From Haberlea rhodopensis (taxonomy: Eukaryota; Streptophyta; Magnoliopsida; Lamiales; Gesneriaceae), in NCBI GenBank assembly GCA_907163345.1, contig CAJQUN010000228.1:558001-622000 (forward strand): a stretch of DNA of 64,000 nt, given 5' to 3'. The translations under genes were made by a program, and so were the position numbers. Of this stretch, positions 31,092-42,860 are shown in pieces. Numbering within the stretch: the stretch's first letter is position 1; each line of letters begins with the position of its first letter. A model generated the notes under the pieces. The model saw nothing but the letters and a program-made list of their open reading frames with translations, had not been told where the DNA came from and did no database searches.

Positions 31092-33853
31092 TGTAAGGCC
31101 TCGATGCAAATTAACCCGGATTAACGATGTTTAAGCAAACCCAGGTGATTAAAAGTTAAGACTTTGAATTAAGGTGTTCCGGGTCTCAAATCTTATTATT
31201 TTTTTTATTGAGATAAAATGCATCAAATTAAACATGTATACATGCAAAGTGCATGCAAGAAAACACTTAGTTATTTTAAATAGACACTTGGTGCACCCAA
31301 CATTTAAAAATTGAAAATATTGGGTCTTGTAGCTTAGGAACTATCGGCCACCTCCCCACATTATTTGTTATCTTTCTTCTCTTTTATCCAACAAAAATTC
31401 TCACCTTTTCTCTCCCCAATTTTCGAAAATCACCACCCAAAATCCATAGAGAAAAGTTGGTCAAATCCTACATGCTAATGCACATGTGAAGAGGATTTGA
31501 GTAGAGGAGCTAGAAACCTCAAGGAACTTTGGGATTTGAGGCTTGGATTGAGATTTGGTGGAGTTATCTTCAAAGGTATAAACCCCCTTTCATGAATTCT
31601 TCACTTGGTTTTAGTTGTAGGGGTCGAAAGTCTTGAGAATTGTGGTGAATTCTTGCTGTCAAAATGTAATCTGCAGATTTCAGTTTTATGTGGTCTGGTA
31701 TTTCGAATTTTGGGTTTAGTTAAGTTTTGAATTTGAGGTTGTGGTTCAAATATAAGTTGTAGCTTGTTGGAATACCTTCGATTTGACAGTAAATTCGACT
31801 ACTTTGGAATTCTGATGAAAAAGTTATGAACATTTTACCAATATGTGTAAAATCTGGAAATTTAGTGCATGCGAGTTTATGCATCGAGTTCTTCGAGTTT
31901 CTGGGTAAGTTGTTTTCCGAATGTGATGTTGGTATTCAAATAAAAGTTGTAGATGTATGCGTTTTGGTTATGTGGCTAAAATGTGAGACGATTTGGACTT
32001 AAAATGAATGAGTTGTGATGTTTTTACCACAAGGTGCACAATCTGGAACATGCATGTAGGTGGGTTGCACATGCAGTGTGTTCTTGGAAAATCAGGGCAA
32101 ACTGTGCTACGATTTTGACCTGGGTGTCTGAATAAAAGTTGTAACTCATTGAGTTAACTTGCATTAGAACCTGGCCTCACATGATTTAGAGTTTATTTGT
32201 GCAAGATATGCACTTTTTCCTAGAACTGGTCACTCTGTCAAAACAGAGTGTATAGGTATTTTTAAATCTGGCATACTTTGTTTTGCATGTGCCTCTAGAT
32301 GAGCGAACTAGCTTCTGAACTTCTAATATGAACTGTAGTACTTTGCGTTTTCGTGATTTTCCCACTAGCCTCAACTCATTTGGACGTCATATGAATTTAT
32401 TATGATTTTTACACAAAAATGGGTCAGGCTGGAATTTGGTAAATTGTCCTGTATTTCCAGCAGATTGTTCTTGGCCATTTTACCTAGCCGAATGAACGAA
32501 TTTGAAGATGAGTTGAACTGATGAAATGGTCATTTTTTGAGTTAGCTTTGAAAATAAATTGGACCCATGTGATTTTATTAAGTATCGGAAAAGTTATAAG
32601 CCGATCTCTATGGTTGCGCAGGCTAAAATTTAGAGAATTGATTTTGGGTCTAAGTTTGAGTTTTATTTTGATATGTTTAAGGCTAGTATGTGACATTTTG
32701 TTGTATTTGGAACTGTTATGGCCAGGTTTATTAATCCTAAGATTGAGTCGAGGATCACTTGGTAATTAGCTAACGGTTTGAGGTACGTTGAAATGAGTTG
32801 TATCATGACGTCCGTCAAAGGCGTGTAATGATACTATTGTATGACCTTTTATGCTATTACTTGATTGATATGATTTTATTGTCACTATATGATTCTATGT
32901 GACTATATGACATGATGAATGTCTTGGAGTACATGATATGTGAAATTACATGATTTGTATATACTTTCACATGAGATTGCATAATATATTGAGTTGCATA
33001 TGTCATTTGATGCATAAATGATTCATGGGCATATCATATTGATCTATCATTCCTTTGATATCCATGATTTAGACTGAGTTGACTTACTCTGAGTGTCGGG
33101 TACGACGAGCATGGCGATGACAGGCAGTATAAGTAGTAACTTTAGTCACGTGCAGGTGCGACCGGACCTAGACACGAGGGCTGGATGCAGTAACGTACAT
33201 AGGATGAGTTTTCCTAGCGCAATGTACGTATACTGTCACCCTCTGCTCGAGCTTTGATGATTTGATGATACCTTCCTTTGGACTCCGATATTTGGTATCT
33301 TGAGATTCGATTCTTTGTACCCATTCATACATCGCATTCATACATGGTATGCATTGCATGATACTTTGTCATACTTGACATGATCTATTTATTTCTCGTA
33401 CTGGGTTCTGACCCCCTTCGCGGGGGGCAGTCATGTCTTTGTTGTATGGGCATGACAGGTGGTACAGGTGGACGTACTGTGGATGCTCGAGACGAAGCAT
33501 CGATAAATACCAGAGCTCCTCGAGAGCGAGCTCAGGTATATGATTTATGTTTTGAGTCCCAGTAGTTGTTTAGTATTTTTACTTATGTTTTAAATTACCG
33601 AAATATGCCCTGAGTATCTGTATTTTTAAGTATTACTTTACTGAGAAATTATATGTAATGCTTATGCGATGAATATCATGTTAGATGTAAAACTGGAAAT
33701 ACATATTTTCACTATTCGGAAATGGTTTAGAAACAAACTAAGAAAAATTTTGAGGGTCACTTTTTGAAAGTTTTTAACTAAATCTTCCGCTGTTTACTTT
33801 TAATATAACAATCGTGTGTTAATTAAACCTCTAATTAAGACCGGGCCCTCACA
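31092..33853 (+). repeat. Element E 5' LTR
   Basis: TGTAAGGCCTCGATGC...GGGCCCTCACA. 31630-32520 is a degenerate tandem region repeating phrases such as AAAAGTTGTAG, ATCTGGAAATTT and CACAAGGTGCACAATCTGG at roughly 100-150 bp intervals. Near 33411-33458 lies a hairpin pair: CCCCC/GGGGG with loop TTCGC, then CAGTCATG against CATGACAG. Confidence 0.93.
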
Positions 33854-33855
33854 GT

Positions 33856-33867
33856 TGGTATCAGAGC
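33856..33867 (+). other. Element E primer-binding site
   Basis: TGGTATCAGAGC two bases after the 5' LTR, complementary to initiator methionine tRNA. Confidence 0.92.
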
Positions 33868-36614
33868 ATAATCTGGGATATGCTCGAACTAGAGTTAGGA
33901 CACTGAGTATAGACACAAATGAATTGTTTGTGCATGTGTCTGACTATCTGATTTATATGCTCTTGCCTGCTATGTTTACATGTTCGATAATGAGATTTAA
34001 TGCATGTACTGGATTAGTAAGCAGGAATAATGAGATGTCATATCTCTGAAGATTTTGATATGCTGAGTTGCATATAATCTAGAGAATGTAAATGCTGAGT
34101 TGCATAGAGACTTTGAGAATTTTTATCTGTTAGCACTAATAGTTGCTGATAGGATGATGATGTAGAAAGAATGATGATAACATCTATGACTTGAGATATA
34201 ATAATGTTGGACAAGTCGTGTTTGGACAGGTAGCAGTGATATAGACTTTAAGAGCTACTATCATACATGTAGACACTACAAACTGTTAATTGCACTATAA
34301 TTTAGTGATAATGTGTCCATTATTGGAAATTGTATTTATCACTTTGGGATTTAATCCTTATGATTAGTGGGATGACACTAGAATTATTTTAAAACGTTTT
34401 TTTTTTGTCGACTGACATTAGGAATTTGAGTCTGAAAGACCAGGATTATACGCATGAGTTTACGTCAAAACCTGTGTACGCCAAGATGATAATGTAGAAC
34501 TTGAGAATATTGGAACTAGGAATATTTCAATTGAAGAATCGAGTACAGTTGTTGTGAAACAACGAGAATTTGTTTGAATGAGGACTAGGATTGGGGATTT
34601 TCGTAATTTAGGTCCAATCTGTGTCCGAACTATGAATAAAAATTTCACTATGAACTCTTTTAGATGAGAATATCTAGAGTAATAGTAGTGACAGATGACG
34701 ATTTTTCCTATTTCTGTTACGGGAAAATATGTTTACGAGAATGCCATGTTGATGACATAGAAAACGCATTATCGTGGACTTGAGAAATGGAAGTATGTGC
34801 TTAATCTCGATAGCTATTCACTAGTGAAGAGATTATAAATCGACTGAAGAATAAGACACTGATATGGTGCAAAGTAGTTAAAACTAGATTAAAGATTATT
34901 GAAGTGACTATCATTGGGATGATCCCAGTAGTCTTAGAAAAGTTTCAGAAGTATCACTCCAATTTATCCAGCTCGAGTAGTTCTGGAGGTACTATGAGAT
35001 TGTAGAATACTAATATTTTCGAGGTCATGGTGGTTGTAAATATCTACTGATCCATTTGAAAGAATAATAGGAACTGATATTGATGGTGGTCAATCAGAGC
35101 ATGTGCGTTACGTGCTCAGGAACAGATGCAACCATAACAACAAATACTCTGAGCTAGGGGTAGATATCAGACTGGTTATTCTTCTCAACCACTAAGTTAC
35201 AGAAGCAGTTAGTTACCTGCAGACCAAAGACTATACCTTGACAGAGGATAAGATTAGAGATGCTTTAAGAGTAGTGATCGCAGATACATGTTGTATATTT
35301 GATCACACTGCACGAGTTTGATTTGAGATAAAAACATTGGTTTCATAATTGCATCAAATGTGCATTGATAATGATGATTGGGAAAATACACCAGCAGTGA
35401 GAATTATACTATCCACACTTGTAATAGTGAACTGCAGATTACAGTTTGTTGATAGTGTTGTGGATTTGAAATAAATGATGTTGTCGAAATATGGTTTTGA
35501 TTGTATCAAGGGCATGGATACTCTGATAAATTTTGAAGATATCGTAAGTTGATTTCAGGGTATAATGAATTTTTAACCGTCTTGTGGATATAAATGAAAT
35601 GTTTATCGCCACGAATAGCAAGCTAAGATACTGATAGTATCAGCTATGAAAATATTGTGGTTGCTATACTTAGAAAACTAGGGATATTTGATAATAAGAA
35701 GTTGATGCTTATCAAAAAGAGTTGAGGTTGACTGATATCATAGTGGTAAGAAAGCTAGCCCAGATTTTCCAAAGGACACAATAGAATTTTCACTAAAGAA
35801 GGAAATCGATTTTAACTATTCGTTGATGACAAGGAATAGATTTGATACCGAAAGCACTGTACGGAATGTCATCAACAGAGTTGACAGATACAAAAGAATA
35901 GTTGCAGAATCTCCTCGATACGGGTACTTATGTCACTTGAGGAAACATTAGTATTGTTCGTGAAGAAGAAAAATGATATGATGAATACGTGTATCGACAA
36001 AGGTAGTTGAATGGGGCTATTGTCGAGAATAAATACCCACTGCCTAAGATCGAGAAGTAAATGATCAATTGTAAGAAACTTGAAGTATAAGAAGTACAAT
36101 TTTTACTCTGGTTAACATCAGTCTCAGAAGAGAAAATGTTCTCTAGGCAATTGGTCAAACCAGATATAGACATTTTGAATTTTTGAAAATGCCGTGTGGT
36201 CTGACAACTATACCGGTAGAGTTATGAATTTGATGAAGAAAATATTCCGTAACTTTTGGGCGGAAGTGTAATCATATTCATCAGTGGTATACTAGTGTAT
36301 ACGAGATCCGGAAGGAACCACACAAAACACATGTGATTGATTTTTCAGACGCTTCGTGAAGCTCAAAGTGTGTACCAAGTTATCGAAATGTAAATCTTGG
36401 TTGAATCAAGTGTTGTTTTGGGATAGGTGATACCATCTCACCAGATACCTGTTGATTCCAGTAAAGTAAAGGTAGTACTAAATTGGCCAAGACCAATCAT
36501 TGTACTCAAGATTAAAAATTTTATGAATTTTGGCAGATACTACAGGCTTTTATGGAAGGATATTCTAGGATAGCCTGACTTATGAACCAATTGACCAAGA
36601 AGAAACTTGATATT
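33868..36614 (+). pseudogene. Element E gag-pol relic, left part
   Basis: No long frame remains. Recognisable fragments in shifting frames include AATAAATACCCACTGCC near 36028, which gives NKYPLPKIE as in the RT of Gypsy chromoviruses, and GTAAAGGTAGTACTAAATTGG near 36465, giving VKVVLNWPRP of the RT-RNase H connection. Upstream of 35800 nothing definite was recognised; gag and protease are expected there. It ends at the TSD of F (ATATT 36610-36614). Confidence 0.75.
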
Positions 36615-37341
36615 TGTGATATCCCCGAAATTATTAATTGCAACTGGGCATTAATTGTGTTTATATGATTAATTATGATGGTAATTAATTGATTATGTGC
36701 TGGATTTACTTATGTGTGGAAATGCATGGTCACAGGGAAAGGATGACCCGGGGGTGCATTTCAGGGTGCATGTTGTGCATGTTGGAGAAAATTGTTATTA
36801 GCATGATTTATTTGCCATGGTTAGCAATTAATTGGAAATCATGAGTTTAATTGATATTTGGTGCATTTTGGATTAATGCTTTTAAAAATATCATGTTGGG
36901 GTGTTTTATACACCATGTGATTGTAGAATGCATTTTAATTAATTAACCCACTTTATTACCCCAAACCCCCACCATACATTTCACTATCACTTTTCAACTT
37001 TCCCAAATAACACCTCCCAAACCCTCCCTTTGTCCATTTTCGTTTTTGTGCTTAAGGGTGGAGAGAAACCCTTCCAAAAATCTTGTTTTGTGGAGTTTAT
37101 TGGGAGATTTGAGATCCCCAAGAGGTATGGATACCTCATTGTTAATTTTGTGGTATTTTATTTGAGTTTGAAATGGTTTGAAGGGTTTTGAAATGGGTTT
37201 GTATGAGTTGGTGTTATTTTTGGTTGTATGATGTTGTTTATGGAAGATTTGTAGTGATTTGGTATGGTTGATGTTTGAATATATGAGTTTGTTTGGGTTG
37301 GGGAAGGAGATGGGTGAATAGTGCCCAAAAATCGGATATGC

Positions 37342-37562
37342 AGAGCTCGGCGATCGATCGGCGCCACCAGCGATCGATCGCGAGTTGCAGGGCTGAGGGC
37401 AGTAGCCTTCAGCGATCGATCGCGAGTTTGGCGTGATCGATCGGTGAGGTCGCGATCGATCGGCGCAAACTCAGCGATCGATCGCGGATTGAATTTTTTT
37501 TGTTGGGCGAGGCAGTGTGGTCTCGCGATCGATCGGGGCTATATGGCGATCGATCGCGAGAC
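37342..37562 (+). repeat. CGATCGATCG array in solo LTR F
   Basis: Eight sites, seven of them the perfect decamer, at irregular spacing, many extended to GCGATCGATCGC. The homologous array in K2 keeps the sites while many spacer bases differ. Confidence 0.9.
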
Positions 37563-37629
37563 ACCAAAATTGATGTTTTTGGATTTTTTGTGGGAATTTT
37601 GGTATTGGACTATTATTGGGTTCTAATAT

Positions 37630-40068
37630 TGTGATGACCAAGGATTATAGGTGTTAATCCCGGAGTGTTAATAACCCCTAAAGTTGTTTTACGTGGCGAT
37701 TTGGAGTTTAATCGAGGTGTTGGGCCTTCTGGGCTCGTTTATTTGGGTAGTTGGGATCGTTGGATCCTGAGGTTGAGATTGTATTCTCATTTGGGTGAAA
37801 AACCTAAGAGTTGGGTTTTTGATGTGTCTCGGAATCTCGGGTGCTTGTGTGAGCACCGGTAGGGGGTTTTGGAGTTAGAGAGAGAATTTTTGAAAACAGA
37901 TGATTTTTAATGAATCATGATGTATTTGTGGGGCTATTAGTTTTTCGGGGTATTTTTGCTATAAATACCAATTGAACCCAAAATTTTACATTAAATTTCA
38001 TTTCAGCACCTTATTTTTCTCTCTCCCCGCTCGCGCCCCATTCCCGTCTGCACAGCCGCCGCGCGCAAAAGCGGTGCGCCCGCCGCCGTCCGGCCGCCGT
38101 TCGGCGCGTGCGACCCGCCGCCGGCTTCGTCTCGTCGAGGCGCAGCTATCCCCTCCGTCAATTCGATGTTTCGTCGCGTTTTGAAGTCGGATTTTGCGAG
38201 AATGCGTCGATCCCCAATTTCTAGGGTTCTTCGATTTTCGTCCGATTTCTTCCCGATCTTCGTATGGGTAACCTTCCTTACCCCTTTTTCGTCCCTCCCA
38301 TGTTATTCCCTGCTATATTTGGTGGTATTGTGTTCGAATTTAAGGATTGGTGTTCGAAATTGTGATTTTGGTTCGAATTTCATGCTGATTGAGGGTTTGA
38401 GTTCGAATCTGGGGGTTTTTGGCTTGGGGATGATGATTCTTGTTGTTAATCGGTTAATTCATGTTTAGATGAATTATAGTGATTATTTGAGCTCGAATTG
38501 TTATGATAGGGTTCGAATTATTGAAGGTGTTCTTGAGCGAATTTTGATAATGGTTAATTGTCGTGTGTTGACAATATTTTTGAGGGTTATGGGTGTGCTT
38601 GAGCATGGGTTGCATGTTCGTAAATAATGGTGAATTATTTATCATGTTAGCACATCGTTCCTCGGAGCATGGAACTCGAGCAAGGTTTGGCTCGGACTTC
38701 GGAGATTTAAGGTACGTGCGACGTACGAGCATTACTATATATTAGAGCATTTGTGAATGCATAATGTATTTTGATTTCATTGAATAATCGTGCATGAGGA
38801 TTATACCTATATGTGTTGAGAAGCTATGAAACGACCAAATCTTGATATCGCCGCTTGTGGCGTGCGTGATACTAGAGTAGTATGGCCTTATAAGATATAT
38901 GGGGTACTGGGTTTATATGACTATTGTAGGGCATTTGAGATGCCTGAGAATGATCATGGGATCATGTATTCATTATAAGACATTTGAGATGTCTAGGTAT
39001 AATGGAGAATGTGTAAAATAAATGCTAGGCATTTGAGCTATCTATGATTAATAGCGAGGTTATGAAATCAGTATTAGATATTGAGATATCTATATTTGCA
39101 TGAATGATGAACTTGGAATCATTAATTACTGATATTCGAGAACTAGGCATGCAATGAGTTAAATCAATGTGTTGATTTACTGATTATGAGATTTGATGAG
39201 TTTGATGATTGTGAGAACAGGGACAGTACACGGAATCCCGGATGAGGATGTTGCCATCCAGGGAGTATCATTTAAATTCATTAGCATTTACTTTTGTTGT
39301 AAATTATGAATTTCATTACTGTGATTATGGGATTTTGTGTATTGGTATGCTCACCCCGTTGGGGGCTGTCTCTGTTGGGACAGGTGAACAGGTACGTCGA
39401 TGGCTGTGGAGCTGAGCTCGAGCTGTTGATTGGAGGTACTCCCAGGATCGTGATACCAGGGCTTGATGGAGCACGGTATCGTATAGAGTACTTATATACA
39501 CCTGAGGATTATATACATATTCATGATGCTCGCATGTGAGCACGATTATACTTGTATATGGATTGTATATAAAGGCATGAGCCTTTCTCTCTTTCATTTG
39601 AGGTTGCATGCAATTAGAGGTTGAATTGCTAAATGATATGAGAGTCATTGGTGTATTATGTGGGTGTTGAAACCCACTTTTGTCGTCATATGTGTGGTGT
39701 CTTCCCTGGCTGGGAATTTACTTGTATTACTGCTTTCTGATGAGTATTGTGCTTCCCTGGCCGGGAATTATGTTATGTGTTGTGCTTTTATTTCAGGATA
39801 GCTCTATTTATGGGGAGACTCTGCCCAAATTTTTATAAAAGTCCACAATGTGAAAAGTGGCACAAAGGGGATGTAAATGGGCAAACATATGAGTCTTTTG
39901 TTGTTAGGCTGATGATCTTATGACATTGAGTATTAAAGGAAATTTTGTAATTGCCATTCAATGGTAAAGTATCATCTGAGCTTCCCAATTGACTTTTTAT
40001 TGAAAGCATGTGCCACACATAGTGGTTAATACACTAATCAGGGGTTAAGGGCTAAGGGGGTCCTTACA
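37630..40068 (+). mobile_element. Solo LTR C' (element C family)
   Basis: TSD AATAT at 37625-37629 and 40069-40073; 2439 bp from TGTGATGACCAAGG to GGGTCCTTACA. TATA box 37960-37967, CpG block 38027-38147, GTACGT/ACGTAC stem-loop with loop GCG at 38712-38726, double hairpin about 39349-39390. It lacks the 79-bp array of element C and instead has loosely repeated GACATTTGAGATGTCTAGG-like phrases around 38930-39080. It is a diverged member of the C family. Confidence 0.92.
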
Positions 40069-41115
40069 AATATTGATTTGTGTGAATGTGTAGAACCATC
40101 CCAGGTGGCAACACAGCCAAGGAACTGAAGCCCTACCATATCCTACTTTTTGGAAAAGTACGTAGAGGACGTACGGGCACCCAACGGTACATGTATCTAA
40201 TATACTCATTGTTTATGCATTGTGGATGCGAGTATATATGTGATTATGCATTGTGGATGCAAATACATGTTGAATTATGCATGATGATTGTAGATGCATA
40301 TGATTATTGGTGCACATCCCATGAGTCGTGGTCATCCCTTGATGATTTTAATGCTTGCCGCTATTTGTTTTTGTTTCCGCTAAATGTGAAGCGAGGGGTG
40401 GGAGCGCCGCATGTCACATTTGAGCGTGGGTATCATATAGGGCGAGGAAAGGATATTTGCCGCTCAATGTGAGGTGAGGGGTGGGAGTACCGCATGTCCA
40501 TTGAAGCGAGGTTATTCTATGCCGCCTATATGTAAATAAGCGAGGGGCATTAAAATACATTGTGATGGACAGACTAGGGAATGGTGACCGATATTTGATA
40601 TTGATGAGATGGTATTGTGTCATGACATGTCTAGACCATTAAAAATAATCTATTGATTACACTCATGAGTTATGGTACAGGGACAACCAAACTGGAAGCG
40701 TTTTGAAATGCATGGGAAAACAGGAAGTGTTTTAATTATGTTTTATGCATTTACGCTTATTTTCATATTGTGTTGAATATGAATGATATTATTGCTCATG
40801 TTTGGGGGTTGTCCTTGTAGGTACTTTTGGCATGATATGAAGGGGGCTAAGACGGGTTGAGACCGTGAGCTTGAAGAGCACTTTTGGTAGATGAAGGACA
40901 TGATTATTTTGTATAGTGTCTACTCTAGGAGTAGTGTAAAACTATAATTGATAACATTCTTTTGATGGGGAATGTAATTAATCCATTGATAGTCCTCATT
41001 TTGGCATGTAACGTTTAGGCTCATAGCCTCAACACGATTAATTTACTCTGATCATTTATATTAGCTCTAATTATGCCTTTGATCCGCACTTAAGGATTAG
41101 GGTCCTTACAATATT

Positions 41116-42860
41116 CGTTTGGTCAGATGAATGAGAAAGGAGTTTTCATAACTGAAACTGAAATGGACTACAACCCCAATGTTGATTTTGTTTAACTGGT
41201 TCAGGGAGATATGTATTTGTGCAAGGTTAAATATTTGGGATATGTGCTGATGCATCATGAGGAGATGATTGCATATGCTTGAGATGAAGCTGGAAGAATG
41301 ATATCCTGTTCATGAAATTGAGCATGTAGCCATTAGTTTTGCCTTGAAGATGTGGCAACGTTACCTGTATGGCGAACAACTCATGATGTACTCTGATTTT
41401 ATGTGTTTAAAATATCTATCATTCAATCAGAGTTAAACTTGAGATAGAAGCGATGACTAGATTTACTAAAGAATTTGACTTTGATAGTCAATATAAATCA
41501 AGGAAAATAAAAATAGTAGCAGATGCACTGAACCGAAAAGTGCAAGGTGCACTGATATCATCAATGTATGCTTTGGAGTTGAGTCACCTCTGATTTTGAC
41601 GATCAGAAAAACTCGAAGGACAGACTCATACAGATATTGATTTGAGAAATTGGTTCTGTCTCATCAACCAAGTAGATTTAGTATGCCATTTAGTGGTGAT
41701 TGCAAATGAAAAATCAGTAAATAGCATCGAATTTTACTGATTCAAAAGACGTATTACAGCAGAAAGCACACTATAGAGAACATAGTGTTATTCTGAGAAT
41801 GATGAGATGTATCATTCTTGAGATCATAATTATGATGGAATGTTATACAGAAAGAAATTTTGGAATTCGTGGCAACTTGTTTGACATGCCAGCATGTCAA
41901 GATAAAAATACGAGACCTAATGGGATATTACAGGATTTGTAAGTACCACAATGAATTTGGGAAATTTCTAGTTTTGAGTTTTATAGCTAAAATATTTACA
42001 AACAGAGATACTGAAACAAGTTGAATCGAAATTGATTGACTATTCAATACAAGATATTGATTCATGTGATAGTCTATATGTCTATGATAAAACGACATGT
42101 TTAAGATATGGATAATGTGGTTTAGTTACAGTGAGTTTCTGTAATAGATGTATCTGATTGAGATCCGAGGATAATATCAGAATTAAAAATAATTTTCAGA
42201 ATGTAATGGATACTAAGTTAGCAATGAGTATTGCTTAGCATACCCATCCAGATGGATCAACTGAGGAAATATCCGTACTTTGGAATTATGTCACAATTAA
42301 TAGTGGTGATTTAGTGGGAATTGACAGAAATCATTATTCACCAGTAGAATTTTCCTATAATTTAAGTTTCAGAAAACTTTTGGGATGACATCGGTTCAGG
42401 TTTTGCAGAGCCAGAATTACCGATTGCTGATGTGATGATAGAAAATTGATAAGAAATTTTGGCCTAACTTAAGATTGTTGAGAAAAATGCTAGGAACGAT
42501 AAAATTTCTGCGAAAACGATTAAAATTTGGATTGAGGTGAGCAGATTTGCTATGCCAAAGAGAAATATATCGTTGGACTTCGAGTTGAGAATCAAGTAAA
42601 TATGAAAATATTACATTTATGATGACCAATATGATTCGTTAAGTGAGGTTTGATGTTGCCTCGATATTTTGAACTTTGTGGTATCATAGAGAAGTTGATT
42701 CAGTGGTATATCGTTGACACGACCACATCAGTTGTTATTGATACATGATGATTTTTTATGTATCTATGAATGAGATTGAGACATCTCATATGATTTAAAT
42801 TATTGAGTTATACTTAGTTTTGCGATTTCGGGGACGAAATCTTTTTAAGAGGGGAAGAAG
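41116..42860 (+). pseudogene. Element E pol relic, right part, with polypurine tract
   Basis: Fragments in several frames: FALKMW followed by RYLYGEQL (RNase H) near 41338; ADALNRKVQGALISSMYALELS near 41520 (the RNase H-integrase link, usually VADALSRK); TCQHVK near 41885 (integrase zinc domain) and ACCCATCCAGATGGATCAAC near 42242, the decayed HPQTDGQTE of the integrase core. It ends TTTCGGGGACGAAATC and the purine tract AGAGGGGAAGAAG before the 3' LTR. Confidence 0.8.

Larger units (their letters stand above)
36615..41110 (+). mobile_element. Solo LTR F, interrupted by solo LTR C'
   Basis: TSD ATATT at 36610-36614 and 41111-41115. It starts TGTGATATCCCCG and ends AGGGTCCTTACA; without C' and its TSD copy it is about 2052 bp. 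No PBS, internal region or second LTR, so it is a solo LTR left by LTR-LTR recombination. It contains a CGATCGATCG array (37342-37562), the GTACGT...ACGTAC stem-loop at 40158-40174, and AAGCGAGG...GCCGC repeats at about 40350-40550. The 128-codon frame at 40086-40472 crosses these repeats and is not credible. Confidence 0.92.

Noticed and set aside
40086..40472. 128-codon open frame
   Set aside because: It lies in solo LTR F across the GTACGT stem-loop and hairpin repeats and has no recognisable domain.
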